Made by a program: the position numbers and the translations under genes
Origin: Anastatus disparis
Lineage: Eukaryota > Arthropoda > Insecta > Hymenoptera > Eupelmidae
NCBI GenBank assembly: GCA_017163975.1
Contig: JAFFSR010000221.1
Coordinates: forward strand, 186,001 to 250,000
DNA: 64,000 nt
Direction: 5' to 3'
The notes under the pieces: model-generated
What the model saw: only the letters and a program-made list of their open reading frames with translations
Database searches by the model: none
What the model was told of the DNA's origin: nothing
Shown here: positions 12,100 to 23,800 of the stretch, piece by piece
Layout of the letters: each line of letters starts with the position of its first letter
Position numbering within the stretch: position 1 is the stretch's first letter

Positions 12100-12260
12100 A
12101 GCAGCATTCTATATAATACGATATACTTATAAAGTGCAACTTTGGTGAACGCTCTCTTCTATGTGTTTTTTAACCGACGTTTTACCGTCAGTCCTGGCTC
12201 GGTTACTAATACGGTTTATTATTTTAACGTACAATTACAATCTTTTTTGCTTTTTTTTTT
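12100..12260 (+). promoter_or_regulatory. Probable promoter / transcription start of a second gene
   Basis: Base composition changes sharply at about 12000-12110 (for example CTAGCGCAGGCAGGCC). Two TATA-like boxes (TATATAA near 12111, TATAAAG at 12128-12134) and an initiator-like TCAGTC at 12188-12193 follow. They lie upstream of a stretch that ends in a strong splice donor at 12692. The cluster suggests a start region between about 12140 and 12190. Which element is used cannot be decided by eye. Confidence 0.35.
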
Positions 12261-12691
12261 TGGATTGGACGAAAGGAATTATCGAAGTGATTATTAATTT
12301 ATTGACATAAATTCTAAGTGTTGGTGATTTACCTTTTTCCTCTTTCAATAAAGCAACGATCTGGTGCAAGGTGTTAGAAGACTCGATAATACACTTATTG
12401 ATTAATATTGTATACTGTTTTTTTACATTCCTTGTTCATTGATACAACGAATGGTGTAACGAAATAATCGATAAAGATAAAAAAGTGCATAAAGGAGAGA
12501 AAGCTTTTATTGGTACGTGGTGGTACACACGAAAAAAGATAAATAAAAGTAGTGTATTCTATAACAAAAAGGAGGCTGCATACCGATCCTTATATATTTC
12601 TATTGCATGCCAACAAAACCGATCGGAGCAACAGCAGCAGCAGCAGCTCTCTTTTTTTTAAAGAGAAATGAATACAGCATCGCTAGGAACG
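12190..12691 (+). other. Probable first exon (5' UTR plus first codons) of a gene with a giant first intron
   Basis: The stretch ends at CTAGGAACG followed by GTAAGTG, a near-perfect donor. ATG 12668 opens MNTASLGT, is preceded in frame by TAA (12659-12661), and reaches the donor in phase 0. A second ATG at 12607 gives MPTKPIGAT, five Ala from a GCA/GCT run, then LFFLKRNEYSIARN, reaching the donor in phase 1. I cannot tell which is used, and neither peptide lets me name the gene. No matching downstream coding exon lies within the window, so the gene continues past 64,000 on the + strand. The exon's 5' limit is uncertain. Confidence 0.45.
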
Positions 12692-15233
12692 GTAAGTGAA
12701 AAGTTTATTATTTCAGCGTACAAGCATATAAAACTCTGAACGTGTATACGTTGTACGTGTACAAGATTTTGGTAAAAGTAATTCATAGTTTAATGGAAAA
12801 TCGGTATTGTACGTTATGTACACGCGGGTAAACTTTGCGGAATGGAACTGCTGCCTGCCATATTGAAAAATTTCTAGTGCATTGGCCAGTGGTGTATAGG
12901 TAGTGGTGCTTGATCCCGAATAAGTCAATTCTTATATCAATGACAGGGTCCTTTAATTTTTAAATAAATAAAGTTAAAGAATTAGGTTATAATATACAGT
13001 ATGTAGAGGTTACATTATGGTATATAAAATAGAATGTATAAAGTTTTTTATGAATCATAAAATGCATAAAATGAGGGAGAGTAAAAGGATGAAAGAACGA
13101 TGTATGAATTTTGAGTATCGGGTAAACGATTGATATTCAGAATGTGTCAAACTCTTCCTATTCTTACGTATATACACCTATTTTATAAACTTCCTTCATT
13201 CTACAAGTTAACCAACATTTCCGTCTTTCGTTTATGTTTACATGTATTTTTCCTTTTTTTCCTTTATTTTCCTTATATCCTTTTATATTTATTTTTTTTT
13301 TGCCTTTCGTAATCGGATGCGCTCATTCATTCCTTCTACCTTTTCAATATAAAACGTGTACATGTATACGTCTATATGGGGCCTTTCTTTGACTTTTAAA
13401 TGCATGTCAGTGTATGTATCGCGTACATGTGAGTAAGCCACCAGACTTGAGGTACCTTCTTTTTTTTTTCTGACAGGTGGAAGAACTTTCGACTGCGAGG
13501 TTCCACACACACACACATTCATACGTACCTGTATCAATGTTTTCTTAAAACTTGTCTATATATCTGTATTTATATAAAGTTTGTGTTATGTGTATGCACA
13601 TATGCATGTATAGGAGAAAGAAAGATATGTGTTATGCATGTATATGTAAGGCCCCTTTCTGGAGGCACGACCGTAGCGACGCTTACGGCGTGGAATGCGC
13701 GTGTTTTCAAAGCAAAGTAAAGAAAAGAGGAGGGTAAGGGGGGCCCGAAGAGAGCGGGAGGGTGGGGGGGGGGGGTCTTACCAGTTACTAGTAATAGTAA
13801 TAATAGTATGTAGTAGTAGTAGAAATAGTAGTAGTAGGTAACATTAAAGGAACGCAATTCAGTGGGAGAACGGGTTTTCCTTTTTCCGATTGCTCACACA
13901 CCAAGAGAAGAGAGAGAGAGAGAAAGAAGTTTTTAATGTATATATGTATATATAGATAATACAACCTAAAGGCATTTCTTTTATAAGTTTTATAAGAAGA
14001 GAAAAGAATATAACGTTCTTCTTATTTTCTATAAAGGCTTATATAGTTGATTCTCTTTTGTATATAAGACGTTGGGTTATATTACCGTTTTCTAGAGGGC
14101 TTGGTTGACAAGGGATATTGTGGTTTAAAGGTTCCTTTATTGTTCATTTTTTTTTCTTAATAAGAAAAAGATGATATAAAAGAAAAAGGGTGTAATGTTT
14201 TTAAGAATTAAAGCCTTTTTTATATCATTGGGTTTGGCTAGTTAAAGAGAGAGAGAGAAGAATGTTAAGTGACGTTTTCGTAATGAGTTTCAACAGCTAA
14301 TGATGAAAAAAAAAATTGACTGCATTTTTTTTATGCGTTTCTAATAGATTCTTGAAACGAGGGCTTATATCGAAGTTTGGTATTTATTCTTGTTTACAGC
14401 TGAGAATTGTTGAGTATCAATTAGTTAAGTTTGACCATAAATATTTTTATTGTAAATTTTGTAAGGTTGATGATTTCTTTAGAAAAAATTTTTCAGTTTT
14501 TTTTCCTATTAAATCATAAATAAGCAAAATTTATTACTTATTTTTCACAACATTCTGATAAAAACTCGTTTTAATTAAATAATAAAAAAAAAGAAAACAT
14601 TTATTACAGTCAAACAAGCTTTTCCGGAATCAGCGCCGTCTATAAAAATGTTAATTTTTTTATTTTAATATTAATCAAATCCGCCTGTAAAGCTAACGTT
14701 TTTTTCTTCTTTTAACTAAAAAAAAATTACATATTCCTTTTCGACCTTGCTTCCTTTCCTTTTTTTTTTATTCCTCTTTGAGCTAATCTTTCTATGTCTG
14801 TAGGCTGGTTACCTGTTGAAACAGGATATCGTTTTGATTGTTTCACGCTGAGTTTCTTGGCTATATTACATTTATATTGGCATAGAAAATATTTTATGAT
14901 TAAAAGAATGTCGTGTGTGTTTGTTGGAGCTTAGAAACGAAGGACGGGGTTTAGGAGTAAAGATTGTTTTTTAGTTTAACTATTCAGTTTATTATTCAAA
15001 TAATTCAAATTTTATTATTCAAATAAAATCAGTTTTAAGCTTGTTTCTGGTGTTTGCATTTTATCATATACGTTTGTTGACCTTTTTTCGTAATGCTTTT
15101 GAAATGACATTGTGAATATAGATTTTTTATTGAGAATTGAAATGATAAATAATGCATACAATTTAAAATGATATTGATACATATCGATGGTCGAGATGAA
15201 GGCTCTGCTATTTTGCATTTGTCATATCATTTT

Positions 15234-15361
15234 AAATGGCAGGTTTCTTCGATCAAATGCGAAACAGCAGGTTTCTTCAATCTAATGCGAAATGGTAGGT
15301 TTCTTCAATCAATAGCAAAATGGTGGGTTTCTTCAATCAAATACGAAATGGCGGTCTTCTT
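15234..15361 (+). repeat. 28-bp minisatellite, about 4.5 units
   Basis: AGGTTTCTTC (or GGGTTTCTTC) recurs at 15241, 15269, 15297 and 15325, an exact 28-nt step. The spacer resembles AATCAAATGCGAAATGGC. A decayed fifth unit begins near 15353. Because 28 is not a multiple of three, the open frame across it changes peptide phase in each unit, which argues against coding use. Confidence 0.85.
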
Positions 15362-17699
15362 TTATACCGTCGATATTCTCTATCGGGTAGTGCAAATAGT
15401 TGCGTTCCCAAAATTTCAATAGAACAATCTACAATGTAAATCAGTATAGAATTTCAGAACTAATTTAGTTTAATAAGATACATAATTTTCAATTAAAGAT
15501 ACTTTCTAACAAAATAATTAAATAGCAAATAGTTTCAATTAGTGAATAGAAAACAATTATAATAGACCAAAGCTTTTTAAAAAAAAGCCTTTTCATTTGT
15601 TGACTTTTAAAATAGTTTCAAAGAAAGTTCAAATAATGTTTAGTCGAAGGATTTGGGAAGGTCTTCTTCTTCTTTTTTTTAAATTGTATTTATCTTACTT
15701 CACAAAGAATAGAGTTTTCTTAGAGAAATAATGTTCGTGTGAAAAGTTTTCTTAAGACATCTCATTGTCAAGGAAAATACTTCAAGATGACAGTTTATAA
15801 TATAAAAGTTAATGGAATACTCGAGGTTATATTTGTTTTACAAAAGAATTAAGTAGGTGTGACTGTTGATACTTGAAATTTTTTTAATAAATTTATTTAA
15901 CATATGTTTTAATCATTTACATATCTAATCTTTATACTTTCTAGTTTTATTTCTGTTTAAATATGTCAATGAAAATTTTAATATTGATATTAAATACTGG
16001 TTTTCTTGTTCATTAAAAAATATCTTTTCCTTTTTCAATATTCAATCATTTTATAAGTTACATTGACCATAAGATTTAAGGTGATGTAAAAGGGACACTT
16101 CACCTGTACTTAGAAATTTTTACTATCTTTTTATTTTATTGCAAAAGTTCTGAAAAAGAAAATTAGTTGCTCAAATTTTTGGGTAAATTCATTTATTACT
16201 TTTTAAGAATCTTGAATTTCTGGTACAAAATCGAAAAATTTAGGATATAATATTGGAATTCAAAATTCTTAATAATTAATTAATGGATTCATTTAAAAAT
16301 TTAGCTGAATAATCTTCAAGGCACATATTACAAGCTAGAGCATTTGTTTTCCAAATTAACAATATAAACTAAATCATATTATTTCTAATTAAGTCTATTC
16401 ATTTATAGGACACACTAAAGTTTCAAATATGTTACTGTATTACTTTATGAAATAAACACTGATATTACTTTAAGTTCTCATAACGTAAAGTCTTTAGACT
16501 GTTGATGGAAATTTAATTATAAAATAATCTTATAATTATTTTGTGATTCATAAAATATTTAGTTATCCATGAGAATCGGAGAAAATCTATGCTTTTACAT
16601 GGATATACTTTGTGTGGATGTGTATATAAGAACGGTTAAGAGAAGCCATTTATAGGCCTCTATATATTTTCTTGTGTATTTATGAAGACTCATGAATCTT
16701 TTATGTTTGCGTTGATATCCATGTTATTAAAGTTTACGGTTATCAAAATAAACTTCCTGCCGATGTTTCAGACTTTTCTTCTGATATATATTGAAATAAT
16801 TTATAAGTTTATCAATTTTACATAAAAACAATTTTTTATTTTTTTCATTGAAAAAAGTTTTGCTATTTTTAATTCACAATTATTGATTTTTTTATAATTT
16901 TTTTATAACTTCTGGAGAAAATATTTCTGTGATGAGAAATCATGGTAAAACTGAGATGGAATGACTTTTGGAAACCTTTCACAAATTATCTTTTAAATTA
17001 ATCCTACTAAAATATGTAACATACTTTTGTATTTTTTATGTTTTATTATAACATTACCTGTTAAATATTCTCTGATCTCCTAAAATTACAGGCTATTTTT
17101 TAACAACTTTTATTGTAATTTCTGTGAACCCATTTTTTCCATGAATGCGAAATATTATATTTTATTTTAATTCACCTGAACACTTACAACAAAAAAGTCT
17201 TTGATCCCTTTAAATTCCGTAAATTTAATTTTTAAATTTCCACGTAAATTCAATATTAAAATATATTATTCGGATATCTAAATCATCTTAATTTCGTCGA
17301 TTGAATTATAAGCTTTTGTAAGCACGAAATAAATTTCTTCGAAATAAGACTTAATAGAAAATTCATCTGAAAAAAAGAAATATATCACCTCAGTATCAGC
17401 GATAAATTTATTCTCACGCTCCTGTAGATCTTACCCTTAAAGAAAAAAGGAACACGCCAAAAACCATCCTTTCCATTAGTTTTTTTTCTCTCCCTCTCTA
17501 CTCTCCCTTCTCTCGGTCTTTTCCCCTTTTTGTTTCTTATTGTTTTTTTTTGTTTTTGCTTAAAAAAAAGGGGAAAAGAAGAAGATAGACAAAGATTCAG
17601 CAAAACCAGACTTCAGCATAAAGCAAATCTCGACAATTTTCATCTCTTTCTTAAGACTATTCAACATACATATATGTGTAGATATATATGTAAGAAAGC

Positions 17700-17890
17700 A
17701 TGGTATATGTGTTGCCGCCGTGTTTAAATTCCATCGTTGATGGACTGCACGAGCCCAAGAAACTGTTGGTTGGCTTGCGCGAATTTTCGATATTATCTTT
17801 TAACTTTAGTATATACCGCGTTGAAGGCGGCCAATTTTAAAGGAATCCGGCATCTCGTTATTCAACACGCGAGATATCCTCGTTGTTCTT
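17700..17890 (+). promoter_or_regulatory. Compositionally complex patch, candidate regulatory element
   Basis: About 190 bp of non-repetitive sequence with CpGs (GTTGCCGCCGTG, TTGGCTTGCGCGAATTTTCG, TTGAAGGCGGCCAATTTTAAA) stands out from the AT-rich surroundings. No good splice borders frame a coding exon. It is a candidate conserved non-coding element, on composition alone. Confidence 0.25.
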
Positions 17891-17999
17891 TCTCTCTCTC
17901 TCTTTCTTCTACTTACTATATACGTATATGTATATAACATAAAGCGAAATGTTAAAGGTGTAAGAAATAAAAAAAATCGTCATCGTACTTTTGCTCGTG

Positions 18000-18026
18000 T
18001 GTGTGTATATATATATATATATATAC
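18000..18026 (+). repeat. (GT)n(TA)n microsatellite
   Basis: A short GTGTGTGT run passes directly into an uninterrupted TA dinucleotide run. Simple sequence with no further function visible. Confidence 0.85.
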
Positions 18027-20635
18027 AAAAGCCACATTACAGAAGTTGCATTTTTATGCTATATTCGTTTGGAGTTTGCGCAAATTGGCCATTGCAATGT
18101 TGTAATTTTCTATTTTTCTTTTGTTTTTGCCTTTTTTTTTGACCATTAATTAATTGGAATTTTTTTTTCGACGTATAGTTGTAGACATAAATTTTTTTAA
18201 TTCGGATGCGAATTTAATTGGATGGACGTGAGGTATGAATGATGTGAATTTTTTTGTTGGCGATTACATTGAAAACTGCACAGATGCGATTATGTTTAAT
18301 GAATCGAATTTAATGTTTGTTGAAGTGAAAACGGAAGGACTTTGTTAAAAAATGAAAAAAAAAAAAATTTTTATGTGCTTTTTTAACCAGGAAGTTGAAT
18401 TGTAAAATCTGATGATCTTTTAGTTTACTGCTGTTCGTATGCGTAATGAATGACGATAGAAATCGTTATTCATGAAAATTTGTTTTCAAACAAACTCAAA
18501 GTTTGTTTTTTGTCAAACGTAAATTATTTTCATAGCGATGATTCAAATAAGTTTTTATTTTTTTCAATTTAGTTTTAGTACATCATAAATTTCCAATGTG
18601 GATATTAAACATATATTAAATTAATAACCTACGTAGCTGAGACAAATTTGCGTAGTTTATGAATTTATATAAAGTCATAATAAAATACATTAATGATGTG
18701 TAAGTTAAAATATTTATGATTTTAACATAAGATTTACAATAAAAAATATTTGTTCTTGCTGTATACAAACAGTTATATGTTACATACTGTTTATGTAACT
18801 ATTAATATATAATGTAATGGTAGAGTCTAAATTTAACACAAATAAATGTTAAAACTTGGTGCTTTTTAATTGCGAACTTCTTTTCACAATATTAATTTTA
18901 AAAGAAAATTTCATTGAATGAATTTTCATAAATTTATGCATTATTTTTAATAACAGATATACAGGTTTAAAATCAGTTAAAATAACATAAAAATCATTAA
19001 GTAACATATTTACCGTAATAGTTACAGAATTTTATGAACTTTAATTTCTTAGACAGCTTCTAAATATCGAACTCATATTTCACGTATAATCTATGTAAAG
19101 TTACAATCACCTACAGAGCCTAAATATCAAGTTTTCCCGACACTCTACGAGTTAATTATCAAAAAATTCATAAAAATAGATAAAGCAAATCCAGTCTGTC
19201 CAGTTTCAGACCGTCACGACAGAATTTAATTTAAGAAATTCATACGAATTTCTTAACAATTCATTCGATTTCCTCTTCTTATATCCTCGAGCACATTAAA
19301 AAAAGACTCGAAAAGTTGCTTATAAAAATAAAAGAGAGAACCAAAGTGATATCTCCCCGTAAACGTCGAATTAAAATTCACAACTATATATTTTCTGGTT
19401 ATAAACAACGAAGGTCAACAACCATGAAAAATAATTATTTTTTTTTTCTTATTTGTGGATTTAAAATTATACATGATGTGTAGTGTATACCGATGAAATG
19501 TCTTGTCTTTCTCTTTTTTTTCATTACAATTTTACTTCCCTCTGAATTATTTTATGTTTATATTTAATCCCTTCCTTTTTTCTCTCATTTCTTTCTTTTT
19601 TTTTATTTCCTTCGTTTTCGCGCGCGCGACTCGTTCAACTGGTTCACCCGTCTTATCCTTGAGGCCAATATAATCTTAACCTTCAGCTTTATCGATTTGC
19701 GACAAAATCAACTTTTGGTGCGTGGTTATTAATAAGCTAAAAGGTTGATTTTCTCGTTGAGAAATTTTCGGATACAATAAATGAAAATTTATGTACGACC
19801 TAATTTTAATGGTAACAAGTGCATAGATATGGATTTAGGTCTCACTCTCTCTTTTTTTATCTTTAGTTTGTACTATTGTTTACCTATTGTGATATTCTTT
19901 TTAAAAAAGAACTTTTGGATTGAAAAATAAACAATAGCGAAATGTATTGAACAAGTTTGCAAATCATTGTGGTAATTGATTAAAAAAATAATATTTTTTA
20001 TTTGTGCAGTCAAATTGATTACAAAATCTTATTGTTGCTGTTACTGTTCGCTAAAATAATTGGATAATTGTTATCGCAATCCTTTTACAATTTGAATCAC
20101 AAAAACACAAAGACAAATTTTAAGCACAATTTCTTTCTCTTTTTTTATTTATTTTGAAAGTAAGATTATGTTAATCTCAAGCAAATTTTTGTTTTCGTGA
20201 TCATTATCAAATTTAGTCATATTCTCGGCAAGACATTGTATATATAATAGTTGCGAATGACCGAGGATTTTGTAGGTGGGTTTAGTTCATGGACATAGGG
20301 ATGATGTATTGTAAATTTTTTTTTTTAAAGAAAGGAATAATAAGAGAACCGAGGATCTTTGTTTACATAATGACTTTGAAAATGTTTATATGAAACTGAA
20401 TTTATTCAAAATATAATGTGATGTAAAAGATATTTTTTGTTTCTTTATTTGTCACGAAGAACAATTTTGAATATTAATTTAAGATAATGGATTTTAAATA
20501 AAATTTAATTATTATTTACAAATTATCTGAGATACTTAAAAATTGTTTTTTTTTTGTAATATATTGAATTTGTAATCAAACTGGTACTCGGACTTTTGTA
20601 TATGAAATTATAATAATATTAAAAGAAGCATTTTT

Positions 20636-20834
20636 GAGGTCTCTAGTGGCTCACTCGTTAGAGCGATGGATTCGTAGCCTGAGGTTCCGGGTTCGAGTCT
20701 TACTCTCGGCGAATTTATACAAGCACCACTGTACTCGTTACATGTGCTTTGTTCACAAATACACTGATGACCTCCGTCGCTAATTAGCATCGTAATGGTA
20801 GCTGAAATACAGCGACGTTAAAATTGAAAAAAAA
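20636..20834 (+). repeat. tRNA-derived SINE, copy 3
   Basis: The plus strand starts GAGGTCTCTAGTGGCTCAC with an A box. The anticodon-loop region is TTCGTAG and the B box is GGGTTCGAGTC near 20688. The body (CAAGCACCACTGTA, TGTGCTTTGTTCACAAA) leads to the 3' domain CCTCCGTCGCTAATTAGC, then AGCGACGTTAAAATTG and an A run. It is one of the best preserved copies. The flanks share only a weak GCATTTTT / GTATTTTT similarity, so a target duplication is doubtful. Confidence 0.88.
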
Positions 20835-20839
20835 TGTAT

Positions 20840-23800
20840 TTTTCTAATCCTGTTTTCTTTTCATTCAAAACTTTTTATTTTGCTCAATTTTATTTTAAAA
20901 TGGACAAAAGCAATCGATTGGCACTGTATATATAAAATTATTTATGAAAAGACAGTAAAAAGTCAAATCGAATTTTGTTTATGAATTTTATAAAATATTC
21001 ATAATTGTTACTTACTAGATAAGATAAATTAGCATCCTTGTTTCACTTAATGCTATTGATTATCAATTATCAAAATTTTAGCTGACCTAATTCAGTAAAA
21101 TTTTTCTAATCAATAAAAATTATATTTGAAACGTGATTTATTAAAATCATAGACATGAATCTCATAAAGTTAATATGAAATTTAATTAGAAACTTATCAA
21201 AACAGTGATATTAATGGGGATCATATTGTTCCTTTGTCATCTAGTTTGTAAATAGAATTTATTTAGATTAACAGATTCCTTATTATATTTAACTATCGAG
21301 ATATAGAATTACAGTAAAAGTTGATTAAAATATTTTTTTAAATTAGTAAAATATTCAATAAAATTTAAAGGAAAAATTCATTTATTGTTAATAGTAGTAA
21401 TAATTTTTTTTTCTACAAACATTTTGAGAACTTTTTTCAATGTTGCGCAATTCACTGCTTTTCTTAAAAATTGTAATAACCAATTCGCTAGCAGCAAAAA
21501 TAAAGTGCGTGATAGAATACATAATAAATTCGGATAAAATTAGAAATCACGTTTACACAATAATCAAATGAGGAAGAACTTTTTATACGTAAATTTTTTT
21601 TTATAATACACATTGATCTCAAAATTAAGTTGTTAAGGACTATGTAAACAAAATTTTGTTTCTTTTTTTTTCATTTTTTAGAAAGTTATGAAAAAGAAAG
21701 ATAGTAGAAAGTCTTTTTCATCAAAGTATCAAATTTTCATTATGTAGTAAAACGTATTACATCACATTCACGTGTTATCCAGAAATTTTTTTTTCTTCTT
21801 TCACGATACGATACGTCATGTATATACACGGATTTTTACTTTCATCGTGAAAGATTGTAAAGCGGCGTAAGAAGAAGATGAGTTTACTAGTAATTAAATT
21901 TCGTAATTACGTAATGAAATTATATCTAAAGTATTTTTTAAACGCTTTCGTTTTACGACAAATTATTATTGAATAACTTTCTATTAGACTTCGATTAGTT
22001 TTATAAGAATATAATTGTACGTCATTAATTAAAATTGGACTTTTACAATTTTTTAATTTCACTGGGAAAATAAATGATTTTATTTTCATTTTATGAGCCA
22101 AGATTGATACACGCAAAAGTTTTAATTTGAACGATTAAATATTTTATAACAATTTAGGTTTTATAACTATGAGAAACGTGACGTTTACGTGATATATTGC
22201 GAATAATAATTTTTAAAATATGTTACTTTTGTTTAACTTGAAGAACAACATTTTTATTATAAATATTTAATAAGTTTTAAAAAATTACTAAAAAAACATT
22301 TCATTAACAAAACAATTGAAGATCTACACGTTTTTAAATAACTTGTCAGTTTTATTCGCACGATTCAATTAATTCCTTATGTAACGTACGTAACTTTGAA
22401 AAATTTTAATTTAAAGCTCATTAAAAATAATAACATTATGAGCATCGCATGAAATACGTAGTGTACATTTTAATAAATTTTACTGAAAACATAAAAATTA
22501 ATAATCTTTAAAAAAAGAAGAGAACAATTTTATAAATTAAAGCTTAGATAAAACAATGTCATTATGTTGCATTCTTGTCTTGTCTCTTCCTTCTTCTTCT
22601 TCTTATTTTTTTTTTTTTCTCAACTTTTATCTCATAAATTTTTGAAGGATTTTAAGGAAAAACTAGTCGATTGACGTAAGCAAGAATATACATATATACC
22701 GACTGATATATACCCTCCTCTTCACCTTCTTCTCTTTTCTTAATGCTTGATCGTTTCAAAAAAAAAAAAAAAGAATAAGAAAAAAAATCCATTCACTTAC
22801 GGAAAAAGCGTATAGAACGCCTGCGCGCGTGAAACATGGAATGTTATTTTATCCGCGCGATTTAACGATATGATAAGATGGTAAAAATTTTTCAAACTGC
22901 ATATTACGCTTTATGTGTTGTATATATATACGTATGCATAAGTATGCTTATGAGTTTACAAAAATTCAATTTTTTATTTTATTTTTTCATTTAATTGGTT
23001 TATTTTTGTATATGCTGTATTACTCCATGTCGCGTATACGAAGAGTTTGTATTATGATCGACTAACACTTATGCATTTTTTTTTTGCATTGAAAATTTTA
23101 TATATGTATCCGATCCTTGACATGAATTCATTTATTGTTATAGTGATAAAAAAGTTATGTAGCGGTTGTAAGTTAAGCCGAGGAGTCGACATATAAAAAA
23201 AAAATTTATTCAATATATGAGTGCTTAATCGAGTGGATAAATAATTTTTTTTTGTGAAAAACTAATAAAATTTTAAGTTTTATTATTTAAATGTAATATC
23301 ATGATTTTTCTTTAAAATTTTTAAATATTCATCATATTGTTTTATCGGATAAAATGTAAATCGATGCATTTAGAATTGCAAACCATTTTCACAATGCATT
23401 TGGATATTTTCATTCGCGGTAAAAGTCATAACTTAACTATTAAAAAAAGCTACCTGCCCGACTACAAGATGAAAACTCTTACTTTCTAAATTTTTACGAG
23501 CAAAATCATAGCCAACATTTTTCTGTAATAAAATGTAACAAGTTCGATAGAGCTAAATCTTTTTTAATGGCTAAAATATTTCCAAATATAAATGCACTTT
23601 CTTATCTATAAAAATTCTCTTTGAGCGAGAAAAAAAAATTGAGCACTTTGTTAATGTCGACTTTATAATCGAGCTGCGCGTTTGTGTGAAAAATATGATT
23701 TAACGATATCGTTCGATAAATTCAAAGCTACTTAGTTTTTTTTTCTTTTACAAAAATTCCTTTGTAAAAGCTATCAATCAACTTTCAATTTGAACACTTT

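Larger units (their letters stand above)
12692..20630 (+). other. Start of putative giant intron; no coding exon seen
   Basis: The donor GTAAGTG opens at 12692. Nothing in either strand's short frames resembles a protein family. The stretch holds a G-run (about 13764-13776), TAG-rich triplet repeats (about 13790-13836), GA repeats (about 13905-13925), a 28-bp minisatellite (15.2 kb), a more GC-rich complex patch (17.7-17.9 kb) and GT/TA repeats (18.0 kb). Confidence 0.45.

Noticed and set aside
13480..13500. Another ratchet-like site (T tract, CTGACAG then GTGGAAG)
   Set aside because: GTGGAA is a poor donor, unlike GTGAGT at 39,864 and 62,344.
15168..15422. 84-residue frame over the 28-bp repeat
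   Set aside because: The repeat unit is not a multiple of three and the peptide has no stable repeat. It is open by chance.
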